The notes under the pieces are model-generated. The model worked only from the letters and a program-made list of their open reading frames with translations. It did no database searches and was not told where the DNA came from. From positions 29,913,785-29,977,784 of the forward strand of contig CM055097.1 in the NCBI GenBank assembly GCA_029204225.1: 64,000 nucleotides of DNA, read 5' to 3'. A program made the translations under genes and the position numbers. Shown piece after piece: positions 1-13,066 of the stretch; the first letter of the stretch is position 1, and every line of letters starts with the position of its first letter. Source of the stretch: Diphasiastrum complanatum. Taxonomy: Eukaryota > Streptophyta > Lycopodiopsida > Lycopodiales > Lycopodiaceae.

Positions 1-2
1 TA

Positions 3-611
3 ACCAAGGAAGAGTCCATCATGAGAGCAGCTGTAATTCCTGAGTTAAAGACAAATGGGTTCCTTACAGGATGTCAAGAACCTGAGCACGATGGTCCTGT
101 TTATTTGGGCATTGCAAAAGATTCTCTAGCAAACCAGGCAACAACACCAGTCTCTGATTCTTTTGGGGCAAATTTAGCTTATGATATTCATCATATGTTG
201 CCATGCTGTGAGGATACTGCAGATGAAGGAATAAACTCTCACAATCGTGATACAAAGCCAGTAGCTGCAGAAGCTCCAATGCATGCTCCTGAGACATCAA
301 GCTTGCCTTCTAAGGTGCTACTAGATTCACAGTATGACAGGGATATCCAGGATGCTCTCGAGAAATTGAAAAACAGACATTTGGGGAAATACTCATTTAC
401 AAAGCAATGCCTTGTTACAAAGAAAAAGGAAGTGATGGATCAATATCAGCAGCTAAATTCAGCAAGACACAACTTAGCAACACAAGCGCCATCTATGTCG
501 GAGGAAGAAGTTGCAATTCTTGTAGAGAATATTGTATCTCAAGCTGCATGCTTGGAAAAGGAGCGTGTGATGTTTGAGGAACTGCTTTGGAGATGCAGAA
601 AAATTGACTAA
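3..611 (+). CDS. 3' terminal coding part of an unrecognised host gene (partial)
   Basis: The frame is open from the left edge of the window and ends at TAA 609-611, giving about 202 residues, so this is the last exon or last part of a longer gene. The first ATG (position 21) need not be the true start. The N-terminal two thirds is polar and probably disordered. The C-terminal ~90 residues look helical and charged, beginning near DIQDALEKLKNRHLGKYS and ending in a segment rich in E, L and R (EEEVAILVENIVSQA, then LEKERVMFEELLWRC), as in a coiled coil or helical-bundle tail. Codon use is ordinary and there is no transposon signature. I do not recognise the family and assign no function. The compositional pattern and clean terminal stop make a real gene more likely than chance. 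Confidence 0.55.
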   Translation, partial: TKEESIMRAAVIPELKTNGFLTGCQEPEHDGPVYLGIAKDSLANQATTPVSDSFGANLAYDIHHMLPCCEDTADEGINSHNRDTKPVAAEAPMHAPETSSLPSKVLLDSQYDRDIQDALEKLKNRHLGKYSFTKQCLVTKKKEVMDQYQQLNSARHNLATQAPSMSEEEVAILVENIVSQAACLEKERVMFEELLWRCRKID

Positions 612-1303
612 CATTTTGCTTCGGAAGCCTTTGAAAGGTTCAAAGCATCGGTTTTTGCTAAGTAAATGCATAACACGTTAGATGGTAGTGATCCACATGC
701 AGATCAGTCAAGTATTGCTTCTTTTATGGCTTGGGATCGTGACTTTTCTTCTCTGGCTAATTTTGATTGTAGCTTCAAATGTGTTCATGAAAATGGAAGC
801 ATAGAGCATAAAAATATTCATGTTGACATTCTTTACACATCGTGACTTTGTAGGCATCGGTGCATTTGAGAATATGACGAGTTTTCAAGTTGCAGTTGTG
901 TTCATGCAGTCCCTTTGTTGTGGCACCTCTAGAATGAAGACACTTTTACATGCAATATTAAATATGATCTGTGAGTAGGGGAGGGAAGATGGTGTTCTAA
1001 AGCTTGTGCCATTTTTGTAGCTACTAGGTGATAATCTCAATATGATATTGGTTACTCTGAAGTTACCTTATAAGTTGGCAGTAATATGTGATGGCTGAAT
1101 ATTAGGTAAGCATTGTAATATTAGATAATAGACAGTTTAAGCTGAAGTGATGAAATGTAAAGTTTTCCTGTTTTATTATGAGGAAGTAGGGACTAGGGAC
1201 TTTATTTGATGGGCTTTGCTCGTTATTGCCAGCTGTTATCATGACTGAGTCTGTCCTTCTGAAGTGATAAAAACTGAGTGCATTGGTCTTTGTGGAAATG
1301 TTT
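612..1303. other. Non-coding, probable 3' UTR and flank of the left-edge gene
   Basis: AT-rich sequence with no supported reading frame. The first few hundred bases after the stop are probably 3' UTR of the gene ending at 611. No repeat or transposon terminus was recognised here. Confidence 0.4.
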
Positions 1304-1918
1304 GAAAGTTGATATCCCCAATGGTCAAGGGTGAACATATGCTGTGGGCTTGGAGCGAACATGTCTAGCAAATATTGCACGTCAACAAGTAGAAACAGAA
1401 ATATGTTGATATGTTTTCTTGCTTCGAGGCATGTGTTGGCCGTTTTAAGTTTAGGATGTTGCCTTGGAAACATTGGATGACTTCCCCTTAACATGTCTGC
1501 AGAGGATTTGTAACTTGTTAGAAATAATTTTCTAATCTGCAATCAGTCCAAATACCATTAATGTACTAGTAATGAAGGAAATTGATCATGTTCATCCCCA
1601 ATGATCAAGGATGAACATATGTTTGGGGCCTGGGCTTGGAGTAAACGTGTCTACCAGCAAATATTGCACGTCAACAAGTAGAAACAAAAATATGTTGCTA
1701 TGTTTTCTTGTTTCGAGGCATGTGTTGGCCATTTAAGTTTTAGGATGCTGCCTTGAAATGCCAATCCCAAGGCCGAAAATTAGAAAATCTTGTTTTACAC
1801 ATCGGAGGACTCCCCCTTAGAAGATTTGTTACTTGTTTTAGGAATGTTTGATTTTCTAATTTGTAATTAGTCCAAATACCGTTAATGTACATAATAACCA
1901 ATGAGGAAATAGATCATG
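1304..1918. repeat. Tandem duplication, two units of about 285 and 325 bp
   Basis: Unit 1 runs from about 1308 to 1590 and unit 2 from about 1591 to 1918. Both share, in the same order, the words GCAAATATTGCACGTCAAC, AAGTAGAAAC, CGAGGCATGTGTTGGCC and GTCCAAATACC, and both end in GATCATG. Unit 2 carries a short extra stretch. By eye identity is roughly 85 percent. No coding capacity is evident. Confidence 0.75.
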
Positions 1919-3116
<1,198 letters not shown>

Positions 3117-3209
3117 CATCCTTGAGATGTAAATCCGACTATTCCTTGGTTGGATTGTACTAAATCTTTATCTTTTATTTGATTCATAAGCTAACAAAGG
3201 TCTTTTTCC

Positions 3210-4440
3210 ATGTTTTCGTCCACAAGATGGTTTCAAGATGATGTGTCTTTGGGTTATGGGGAGCCCCTACCTCCACCAAACCATTTTATACAAATACTTA
3301 TTTGTTGTATGAAAAAGGCCATAAATTTGCATTCTTTTATCATTGATATTGATAGGGCTACTTGTGCTTCTGCTGGACTGGAGGATAAGGTGTTGTGCTT
3401 GATTGATCTTTTGGAAACTGTGGATCTGAGTCAAGATCTACTTGGAGTTTGTTAAAAAGAAAAGCACTTTGAGTTTGATAGAAAATCTCTTTGGCAATCT
3501 TAATGACTTTGTTGATAAGTTTGAGGAGGAAGAAAGGTTTTCTAATTTGCACATTAGGAAAGACTTTATGTGCTTTGAAAAAGAGAATGATAATATACCA
3601 ATTGTACCTTCCTTCTCTATTGTTGATACTCGTTTGTCACCACATCCTCTTGTTTTTATTGATGACCTAGATGAGGATAGTGCCTCCCAATTAGAGATTT
3701 TTTCTCAAGATATCTGTGATGTTGGTGACCTATCCACTTACGAATTTTGTCAATCCAAAATTTGTCAGGTTTCTTTTGTCCCCAACAGGATCATTGAGTT
3801 TAAATCTACTCTTACTACTTTCAAATTGTGGAGCCTTCTATCTGTCAACTTTCTTGCTCCTATACCCATTGATCTTTGGATCATGCTGACGCATCTTACT
3901 GAAAAAGAAATACAAGTTTGCAAACTTGTTGCCTTACACAAAAATCCTGCACTTGAGACTCTTGTTGCTTTTGACACTATCATTCGCATGAATAAATTTG
4001 AACCTTCTCGTTGCCCTTCTAAACGGACTTGGGCTAGAATCAGAGGTCATTTTGAGACTGGCTTCAATAGCATGAACTTTCATCAAGCTAGAATTTGAAA
4101 TTGGAAGAGGCCTTTTTTCAAATGCAGGTGTGGGGACAAATGTAAAAACAACTCCTCTAGTATTTGGTTTGACCATGCCGTCTGGTATATGATGAACAAT
4201 CTAGGCAAATTCTTCCCTGGAGTCTCACTTCAAAATCAGATGAATGCTTTTTTTATGTGGCTGCACAAACCCGCTGGAGACGTCGTTAAAGGACATTTGA
4301 CCTTCCTCTTCATTAGATAGTACATGATTGACGCTTCTATTGAACTTGCCAAAGATCCTTTGACCAAACTCTTAGCACATTTTGGGGATGTCGAAAACAT
4401 CCGTGAAATTGAAAGAAGGGTTGTGTATGAGTTTATTGGT
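3210..4440 (+). pseudogene. Broken, unrecognised reading frames
   Basis: Two overlapping open stretches, 3210-3455 and 3442-4098, are followed by further amino-acid-like sequence in the same sense to about 4440; the whole is interrupted. The longer stretch has a natural-looking composition, with an acidic N-terminal part (DDLDEDSAS), a hydrophobic middle (NFLAPIPIDLWIMLTHLTEKE) and a Cys-containing CRCGDKCK motif a little beyond 4098. I do not recognise any domain. The second stretch has no ATG at its beginning. It could be a decayed host gene, a fragment of an uncommon mobile element, or a chance frame, though the length and composition argue against chance. Confidence 0.4.
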
Positions 4441-5540
4441 TCATAATATGTGGTATAGAAGGCGCTGGATCGTGATCCGCCACCATCTTATTCGGTTTTA
4501 CTACTCGCATGCTTTGCAAAGCAAATGGACATTGATTGTAAATCGCGATTTATCAACTTCAAGGCAACATTTACTTTTGCTAGCATACATAACTTCGTGC
4601 TTTTGCAGGAAAGATTTAGTTTTTTAGTGACTGGCACACATTTTGGAAAAGCGTTGGCAGCATAGTCTCTACACATCTAACTGCAAGACTTATTTTGCTA
4701 CTCGTTGGAGCATTATGATGCTCACTGAGACAACGATCAGAATGATTCACTGTTGGGTTGATTGCTTACATGCCTTCATGCATACTTTCGGTGGCACACA
4801 CTGCACCTCCATCACTGGAAGGACAACGATGGAAACACTTACATTTGCTTATCATATTGGTTGGTCTATATAAAGGATGAGCCATCACTGACTGGAAGCG
4901 ACCTACTACATGCTTTTTGTGTGAATAGTTATCTCGTTAAGTATGGGTTGTGATAACTAACACACGAACAATGATATACAATGGTTATCTGTCTCTGTCT
5001 CTACAGTGGTCGCTAGACTACAACCGCTTTTGCATAGAAGGATTACACCCTCATACATGTATGTATACGACAAGTATCCTGATAAAGAGATCGAATGGTA
5101 GAGTATACATGTTGACATACTCTCTTTAGTAGCTATGAATAGTCATTTTACTTCTAATCAAGATGCTAATCGACATGGCTTCTGTTGCTATTACCATTTT
5201 GACAAAAACTAGATTCGTACTCGTGCATTATCACAATTTGAAGGAAACATCTCTCGTAATGGCTTCCTCACAGGATTCACATGCAATCTCTATTCAGGTT
5301 AGTGTTGCAAAGCCTTGTTTGGAATATTGGTTTACTATGCATAGACGGAGCTTGAGAGTTGTTAAACAAAGACTAGGAGTAGGAAGATGTTTTCGCTTAT
5401 GATTGGTGCAGTGTAATATTTCAGCTATTCTTCAAACATCAAACTGCTTAGATAAATATGGCTACATGCTTTACGATTGTCGGTTCTTGTTCTTACCAAT
5501 TAATGCTGAAACCAATGATACAATACTAGTTACCTAAGCG
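4441..5540. other. Region with only short, unsupported reading frames
   Basis: Short plus-strand frames at 4643-4873 and 5163-5402 have no recognisable domain. This may be the decayed continuation of the 3.2-4.4 kb frame. No terminal repeats were seen. Confidence 0.3.
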
Positions 5541-5764
5541 CCCTAAATGCACATGGATTTGTGCGAGGGATCGCTACACTCGTAGGAATAGATACGACAT
5601 GGATTTGCCCTTATCCTAATGCAAGTGTTAGGGTAAGATACTTGGCCAATATAATATCACGCAAGTTTATAAGACATGACTAGTATTGATTATAAATGAA
5701 ACGATACGATAGCTAGAGGACTCTTGGAACACATGGATTTGCTCAGGAGTTTCAATAATACCAT
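5541..5764. repeat. Dispersed CATGGATTTG phrase repeats, left cluster
   Basis: Three copies of a phrase built on CATGGATTTG lie at about 5552, 5599 and 5732. The first (5549-5564) is a perfect hairpin, GCACA-TGGATT-TGTGC. The third is followed by CTCAGGAGT and then TAATACC, as in the right cluster at 7.1-7.6 kb. This is non-coding DNA of unknown origin. Confidence 0.65.
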
Positions 5765-7140
5765 ATTAGGCCTTCCCTTTGTATTTTCAAAAGAACCCCC
5801 CTTTTTTTAGTTATGCACTTTATGAAGTTTTTTAAGTTAGCCACAACGTATGGACATGAGCAGTAGCTTCTCCCTCAAGCCACAATGTTACCTTCCAAGA
5901 AGCTTCACGACATACTACTATATATATGAGACAGTATAGTCCACATTTTCCACACCAAAATGTGGAGATTGCTCATCACAAAGCTCTTCTTGTGACAGCG
6001 CCCTAACAGCCTTCCTTCCATTGCTTTTGTCATACGGTAAGAGACTCACATTTAATCTACGTTTGTTATTATGCTTCTACATAGATTCAACGTGAACTAT
6101 ATAAGCATTTTTTGTGCTTTATGTATGTATTATTGTGCTTTTCTTTGACTATGAATGAAGTGCTAGATCATAGCTTCAAGAAAGGTAGGCAAAAAACAGC
6201 CTTAGTAGCTCGTTCTACAATGATGGACTATAGGGCAATTTTGGTTTTTAGGGTTTTGATGCTAGCAAAACAACGATGAAACACAAACATCTTTCAACTC
6301 AGAATATGCAAATCAATGTTTGCTCTCCATCGATGGACTATAGCCCACATTCATATCATAAAATTTTGGCCTAAAAAATGGTTTCTAGCACTTGTTGGAG
6401 GCAAAATGCTATCTGTGGATTATTAGTATATGATTTTTCTAGCACTTTTAAGGTCGCATCCTTATTGTATGGACAACGGCCAACTACATACATAAAATGC
6501 AATATAATCTTCTCCATAAAATCGAAGTGTTCCTTCCAAGTAACGCTTGTCTTTTGGAAAAGTAGCAACACAATTGCACTAAGAGTTCATCTCCTTTTTG
6601 ACTATGTAGCATTTTTGTTCGATTCTTACATGACAAACTGCTTCACTCATTTTGGTTTGATTTTGAACCATATATTGAAAAGGGTCAATACAAGTATGTT
6701 ACTTCACATAATGGTGATAATGACAATATCAAGAAGTTTCCTATAAGCCCAACTAACATGTGTTCTTTATAAGTCTGTTGTCAATAGTGACAAGTTGTAA
6801 TATGAACATCAAGTGGTTCACGGATTCTCTAAATCTAAACATTAAGTGGTAAATGTTTTTACTAAGTCAAGTTGTGATGATTCTAACATTCAAAAAGAGG
6901 ATTTGTCCTTTGCTACATACTTTGTTTAATTACCGGTTCTTTCTACACTACAGGAATGCTCATTTATCTATGGAAGATCATAACATATACCTTACCAGTA
7001 AACTACACTTTCAAACTTTGCAAACATAATTAGGGTTGCTTGCTTATGACAAACCGTGAAAGCACTACCATGCATATTTAAAAAAAAAAAACATACTTAC
7101 CCAAATCCAAATTTAGGGTTTTTGCTAAAATGTTCTTAGA
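5765..7140. other. Non-coding region between the two phrase clusters
   Basis: AT-rich, with no supported gene. A short plus frame at 6378-6746 has no recognisable domain. The region may be an insertion that separated two parts of one phrase array, but no insertion ends could be defined. Confidence 0.3.
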
Positions 7141-7560
7141 TAGCATGGACATGCGTAAGATATGTAATTTTTATATAAGGATTAGTGTGGCATGGATTTG
7201 CCATAATACCTTAGTAAAAAATCTTTGCATTCTCTAATAAGTTATAAACTAAACCTATCCCTAACGTAATCCGACCTACCATGGATTCGTTCTTGGAAAG
7301 CATGGATATGCTCATGACCTAGTGTAGCGATACATAACCAGCATTGTGTAAGCAAATGGGTGTAAGGATTAAATGGCATGGAGGTGCCCTAATACCTTTG
7401 TATTCACACTACTCAACCATGGTAATAAACTATTTTGCCCACGTATGTGTCATATTAGGATTCTGGTGAGATACGACTAAATAGCATGGATATGCTCAGG
7501 AGTATGGACAATAGTGCGTGACAAGGTTCACATGGGGTAGAATGGCATGGATTTGCCCTA
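7141..7560. repeat. Dispersed hairpin phrase repeats, right cluster
   Basis: Six short palindromes with a shared TGGAT-type core lie at 7143-7154, 7189-7202, 7299-7312, 7375-7388, 7483-7496 and 7544-7557. Arms change together: GGCA pairs with TGCC and AGCAT with ATGCT. The GGCA type is followed by CC(A/C)TAA(T/C)ACC and the AGCAT type mostly by CTCAGGAGT or CTCATGACC. Spacing is irregular, about 45-110 bp. Confidence 0.7.
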
Positions 7561-7639
7561 ACACCAACACACGTGTCTACACCAAACCTTTTAGCCAGTT
7601 TGAAATATATACGGTTAAAACTTTACATACAGTGTCTAA

Positions 7640-8261
7640 ATATGATATGAAATGATATGGATAAATCGCCCACGCACTGATCAACATGGCATAAGCCCTG
7701 GTATGGTAGTATTAGGGCTTGGCCTATCAATAAGTAACTATACGCTGTTTGGGAAGACTGGACCTTGTGTCCATGCCAATTTTCATAAGGAATTTTGTTG
7801 TTGACGGCTTTGGTGCTGGATCTGTTTTGTAAGTAACAGGCTGTGGCAGTAGCTTCTGCCCAAAACTTCACAAGTAGATATGATTGATGTAGCATGGATC
7901 TGGTTGAGTTGAGAAGAGTTCGGTTCTTCCTTTCTACAATCTCGTTCTGTTGAGGTGAATAGGAAGTGGTGAACTGTCTTCTAATACCATGTTCAGCCAT
8001 GTAGTCGGACATCTCATTAGCGAGGTATTCGCCGCCACCATCAGTTGTGCTTTCACTTTTGTAGATGGTTGTGTCTCAGCCTCCTTGAATCTCTTGAAGC
8101 ATTCAAAGGCTTCAGGATTGTGCTTGATGAACATGACTGTAGACCATCTAGAATAATCATCTATGAAAGTGGTAAAATAGATTGCATCTCCTAAGGATGG
8201 AATTGGCATTGGACCACAAAGATCGCTATATACAAGATCCAATACATGCTTTATTTTGATG
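7640..8261 (-). mobile_element. Copia integrase fragment (fossil)
   Basis: Minus-strand reading frames carry Ty1/Copia integrase core motifs: MDLVYSDLCGPM, then TFIDDYSRWSTVMFIK, then TSYSPQQNEIVERKNRTLLN and ATACYLQNRSSTKAVNNK. The sequence is very close to the integrase of the full Copia at 27280-34154, so it is a fragment of the same family. It ends abruptly where the plus-strand Copia LTR begins at 8262, so that element inserted next to or into it. It is broken. Confidence 0.85.
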
Positions 8262-9175
8262 TGTTGGAATTTAATCTAACTCGTACTCATCCAAACAGCC
8301 CTTCTTCCTTCTTTGATTTTTACTCTCTCAAATGAAACATGTAGAAAATAAACTGTTTTTCAACAGTTTGCATATTTGAACTGATTGTCTCTACAGTCTG
8401 CATATTTACTCAGGTTTTTCCACAGGCAAAAAACCCGACACCTGACACTGTCGTTTCTTTTTACCTTCTTGAGAAACTAAGTGTTTAGCGACACTTATGT
8501 AAGTTGTTTTTGGGCCATTTAGGCACTTCCAGAATAGCGACACTTTTTGCAAAAAATGCGACACTGCATTTTTACATGCAATGTCTAACAGGCGACAATT
8601 AGGGCAAAAAGCGACACTGCATTTTTACATGCAATTTTTGATAGGCAACAAAAAGGCGAAAAACTCGACACTGCAGTTTTACACGGGATACTACACAGGC
8701 GACACTATGCAGAAATACATAGTATTCCAAGTACAGACTGTCTACGTCTTCACACTCCAATAACAACTGTTCTAATTAGGCAGTTAACAAGCAATCTTAT
8801 AAATGTAAAGCTAGAATAATACAAGATCTTCTAGTTGCTATAAATGTAAATGAGCAATTAAAGATATCTGAATGATAATAACTCTCACTCCTCTTACACA
8901 AACATCATTATTAGATAAATGTATGACTGTCTCTGACACCTAAAATATTTTCTACATTCTCTTCTTAATCATATTATCAGTATTAGAGGATTGCATGGCT
9001 GTCTTAGACGCCTAATCATTTCAGCAATCTCTCTTTCATGGCAGTCTAAGACTACTACACTGATAATCTTATTCAACACAACAGAAAAGCTCGTAAACTC
9101 CATTATCTAAGTAATCCACGATCCTGTTATTAAGAATTTTGTTTCATCAGTTGACATCAATCCAAAACGTCAACA
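8262..9175 (+). repeat. 5' LTR of the plus-strand Copia
   Basis: Begins TGTTGGAATTTAATC and ends CCAAAACGTCAACA, with matching inverted terminal TGTTG/CAACA. It aligns along nearly its whole length with 11500-12665, which is about 250 bp longer. Confidence 0.88.
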
Positions 9176-9179
9176 GATG

Positions 9180-9234
9180 TGGTATCAGAGCTGATAATTT
9201 CCATTTCTCGCGTCTCACAAAGTGGTATCAGAGC
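9180..9234 (+). promoter_or_regulatory. Doubled primer-binding site of the Copia
   Basis: TGGTATCAGAGC, complementary to the 3' end of initiator Met-tRNA, occurs at 9180-9191 right after the 5' LTR and again at 9223-9234. Confidence 0.8.
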
Positions 9235-11499
9235 CACTGGTTTATTGGATTACTAGAGTCTAGGACTTATAATAGAACTTAATACATTTTAGTTCTATAG
9301 TGCTGGTTCATTCAGTTTGTGTTTTATCTCTGCTACTCGATTACAATGGAAGGTTCAACCTCAGAGATCCACTTGATCAACAAATTCAACGGAGATGACT
9401 TCCACATGTGGAAGTTTAAGATGAGGATGTTCTTGATCGAGAAAGAGCTTTGGGGATACGTAAATGGTTCAATAGCCAAACCGACAAAACCTGAACTGCT
9501 TTCAGCATGGGAAGCAAATGATGGCAAAGCACTTGCCATTGTATCCCTGAATCTAAAGGACACTCAGATTGCTCATGTATCAAACAACACCACCTCCATA
9601 GAAGCATGGGACATCCTTACAAGCATCTATGAGACCTTAGATATTTCCACTCGTCTCTTCTTGAGAAAGAAGGTACCGACACTCAGAATGAGTGAAGGCA
9701 CTCAGTCAACAACCATTTGAATGAGTTCAAACAGTTGCTAAACCAACTGGCTGCAATAGGTTCACCTATCTCAGAAGAAGACTCTACCATGTCTCTTCTT
9801 GCCAGTCTTCCATCCTCCTACGACAATTTAGTGTTGTTAGCAATACTCCTGCACTGTCTCTCCAAAAATTGATAGCAAGTCTATTGCAGGAAGAAGTTAG
9901 GAAGAAAAGCTTGTCTACGACAATGAGTACCAAATCCATGGCACTCTATTCAAACAAGCAGCAGTCCAAGAAGAAGAAAGGCTTCAAGGATAAGAAGACA
10001 AAGGCAGAACAACCAGTAGCATCACAACCACAACAGCAGTAGCACAATCAATCATCGTCCAAGACCAAGCTATTTTGCAGATACTGCAAAAGAACCAACC
10101 ACGACATCAAAGACTGTCGCGTCCTCAAGCACAATGAAACAAGGAAGAAGATGCAACAGCAACAAGAAGGCAACTCTTACACAATCAGAGGTTCACAAAA
10201 TGATGATAAAGCGCTGATGATACAAGATCAACCCAGTAGAAATGCCCATCAATGGTATCTCGATTCAGGTGCTTCTCAACACATGACACCATGCAAAGAC
10301 CTCTTCTCTACACTTATAGCTATAGAATCAAAGTATATCTTCTTTGGTGACTCCAGTTCACATCAAGTCGAAGGCCAAGGCTCTATTCGACTACAATTCT
10401 CTGATGGCATCACTAGGCAGCTTAATGGTGTACTTTATGTACCCAGGTAACAAAGAACCTATTGTCTATTAGCAAGATCGCAGATCAGGGCTATAGAGCT
10501 TTGTTCACTGCCAACCGATGTACTATTTTAGATGAGAATTCAAAAGAAATTCTCTTTGCTTACAGAGAAGGAAATTTGTATATACCAAGTCACAATTTTG
10601 CACTTTCTACGAGCGGTTGAAATGCTAATTTATGGCATCAAAGATTAGGCCATCTAAACATGCGTTCAATCTTCTATATGCATCATAACAAAATGGTCAA
10701 GGACATGAATATAAACGCTGTTACTACAACTAATCAGTCTGTTTGTGAAAATTGCTTACTAGGAAAACAACCTAGAATTAGATTTCCAAGAGAACAAGCC
10801 GAAAGGGCGAAGTCCATTTTGTCACTGATACACAGTGACTTATGTGGTCTTATGAGCGTACCTTCATTCTGTAAGCACATTGTCGCAATTCATGTCCAAT
10901 CCAGACCTACAACACTGGAAAGCCCTACAAAGAGTTGAAGTACATTCAAGCCTCAAAGCACTATGCCTTGAGTTACAATGGAAATACAGAAGTTGCGCTC
11001 TCATTGATTATTTATTCTGATTCAGACTGGGCAGGAGACATAGATACTAGGAAATCCCCCTCTTGCTAAATTTGTTTTCTTGCAGGAGGACCCATTTCAT
11101 GGAATAGCAGAAAGCAAAAATGCATTTCGTTCTCCTCTATGGAATCAGAATATGTTGCAGCTACATCAGCAGTGAAAGAAATTGTATGGCTTAGAAGACT
11201 ACTGCAAGATCTGAGATTCCACCAAATCGGTCCAACTATACTCTAGTGTGACAACCAGAGTTGTATAACTCTTTCATTGAATCGACGAACTCACACAAGG
11301 ACCAAGCACATAGAGGGGTTCAATTTCATTTTCTCAGAGAAGGTTCAGAACGAAGACGTTGTACTAAATTACTATCATACAGACAGTATGCTGGTTGATA
11401 TTTTGACAAAGCCATTGTCTAGAGATAAACACTCTACTTTAGTAGATATGATAAATCTCAATTGCAATTCAGATTCGTAGCAGTTAGCTTAAGGGGGAA

Positions 11500-12665
11500 T
11501 GTTGGAATTTCATCTAACTCCTACTCATCCCAACAATCCTTCTCCCTTCTCTGATTTTTACTCTATCAAATGAAAACTACAGAAAATGAATTATTTTTCA
11601 ACAGTCTGCATATTTGAACTGATTGTCACTACATTCTGCATTTTTACTCAAGTTTTTCCACAGGCAAAAAAATCCGACACCCGACACTGTCGTTTCTTTT
11701 TACCTTCCTGAGCAACTAAGTGTTTAGCAACACTTATGTAAGTTGTTTTTGGGCCACTTAGGCTCTTCTAGAAATGTGACACTTTTTGCGAAAAATGTGA
11801 CACTACATTTTTACATGCAATTTCTGACAGACGACAATTAGGGCAAAAAGTGACATTGCATTTTTACATGCAGTTTCTGACAGGCGACAAAAAGACGAAA
11901 AACCCAACATTGCAGTTTTACACGGGATACTACACAGGCGACACTGTGTAGAAATACACAGTATTCCAGGTACAGACTATCTACGTCTTTATCCTCCAAT
12001 AACAACTTTTCTAATTAGGCAGTTAATCAGTTGTCAAGAAATCTTGTAAATGTAAAGCTAGAATAATACAAGATCTTCCAGTTGCTATAAATGTAAATGA
12101 GCGATTGAAGATATCACAAGTCATCATATGTCAAAAGATTATCAGACAGAGATCAAACGACCATAACGGGTCTTTCAGTAGCTGACTCCTCAGAGTTAGT
12201 GATTATATATAGAGAGAGATATTTAGAATGTTAGCAATTGTTTTGAATCTGTAAGTAGGATCACACGCTTATCAACACAATTGTATTGTGATCTGATCGC
12301 TGTTACTAAAACTTTATTATATAGATTCGCTATTGTTCTACACCCTTTTGCATTCTCGTTGAATGATAATAACTCTCACTCCTCTTACACAAACATCATT
12401 ATCAGAGAAATGTATGGCTGTCTTTGACGCCTAATATATTTTCTACATTATCTTCTTAATCAGATTATCAGTATTAGAGGATTGCATGGCTGTCTCAGAC
12501 GCCTAATCATTTCTGCAATCTCTCTTTCATGGCAGTCTAAGACTCCTACACTGATAATCTTATTCAACACAAAAGAACAGCTTGTAAACTCCATTATCTA
12601 AGTAATCCATGATCTTGTTATTAAAATTTTGTTTCATCAGTTGACATCAATCCAAAACGTCAACA
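11500..12665 (+). repeat. 3' LTR of the Copia, also followed by a second primer site
   Basis: Begins TGTTGGAATTTCATC after an AAGGGGGAA polypurine tract and ends CAACA. It is followed at 12670-12681 by TGGTATCAGAGC and the same leader words (CTGATAATTTCC) that follow the 5' LTR, so this LTR also stands in the 5' position of a further copy. Confidence 0.88.
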
Positions 12666-13066
12666 GGTGTGGTATCAGAGCTGATAATTTCCATTTCTCG
12701 CATACCTCAGTTGTCAAAGAACTTGTTGTCAGTTTCTAAGATGACTGATGAGGGCTACATTATTACTTTCTCATCTGAGCAGTGTACAATCTTTGATGAA
12801 GGTACTACTTTGACTACATGCACTAGAGTCGAAAATTTTTACGTACTCTCTAATTCAGTTGCATTAGCTAGCATCTCTCATGAAAATGTAAATGATAATG
12901 CTATTCTGTGGGATAGTCGATTTGGACACGTGAATACAAGATTACTTTCTTATATGCGTTGTAATAATTTAGTTGATGGATTGTATTTTCATTCTTCATT
13001 AGATAGAAATCTTTCTTTGTGAATCTTGCATCTATGGGAAGCACTCTAGAAGCAAGTTTCTCACAT
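12666..13066 (+). mobile_element. Copia fragment joined to the shared LTR (fossil)
   Basis: After a primer site at 12670-12681 and a very short leader, the sequence passes into the protease/GAG-pre-integrase part of a Copia (PQLSKNLLSVSKMTDEGYII, later CESCIYGKHSRSKF). It resembles the corresponding part of the full element at 27280-34154. It stops near 13066 at a minus-strand Copia. Confidence 0.8.

Larger units (their letters stand above)
8262..12665 (+). mobile_element. Ty1/Copia LTR retrotransposon with two LTRs (fossil)
   Basis: The 5' LTR is 8262-9175 and the 3' LTR 11500-12665. Both start TGTTGGAATTT and end CAACA. A primer-binding site TGGTATCAGAGC lies at 9180-9191 and a polypurine tract just before 11500. 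Internal parts in order are gag (start near 9346, HMWKFKMRMFLIEKELWGYV), a CCHC knuckle near 10074-10120, protease (WYLDSGASQHMTP near 10256), GAG-pre-integrase (near 10620-10850) and a RNase H tail (YSDSDWAGD near 11018 to the end of pol near 11480). The internal region is much shorter than a complete Copia and is broken in several places. LTR divergence suggests an old insertion. Confidence 0.9.
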
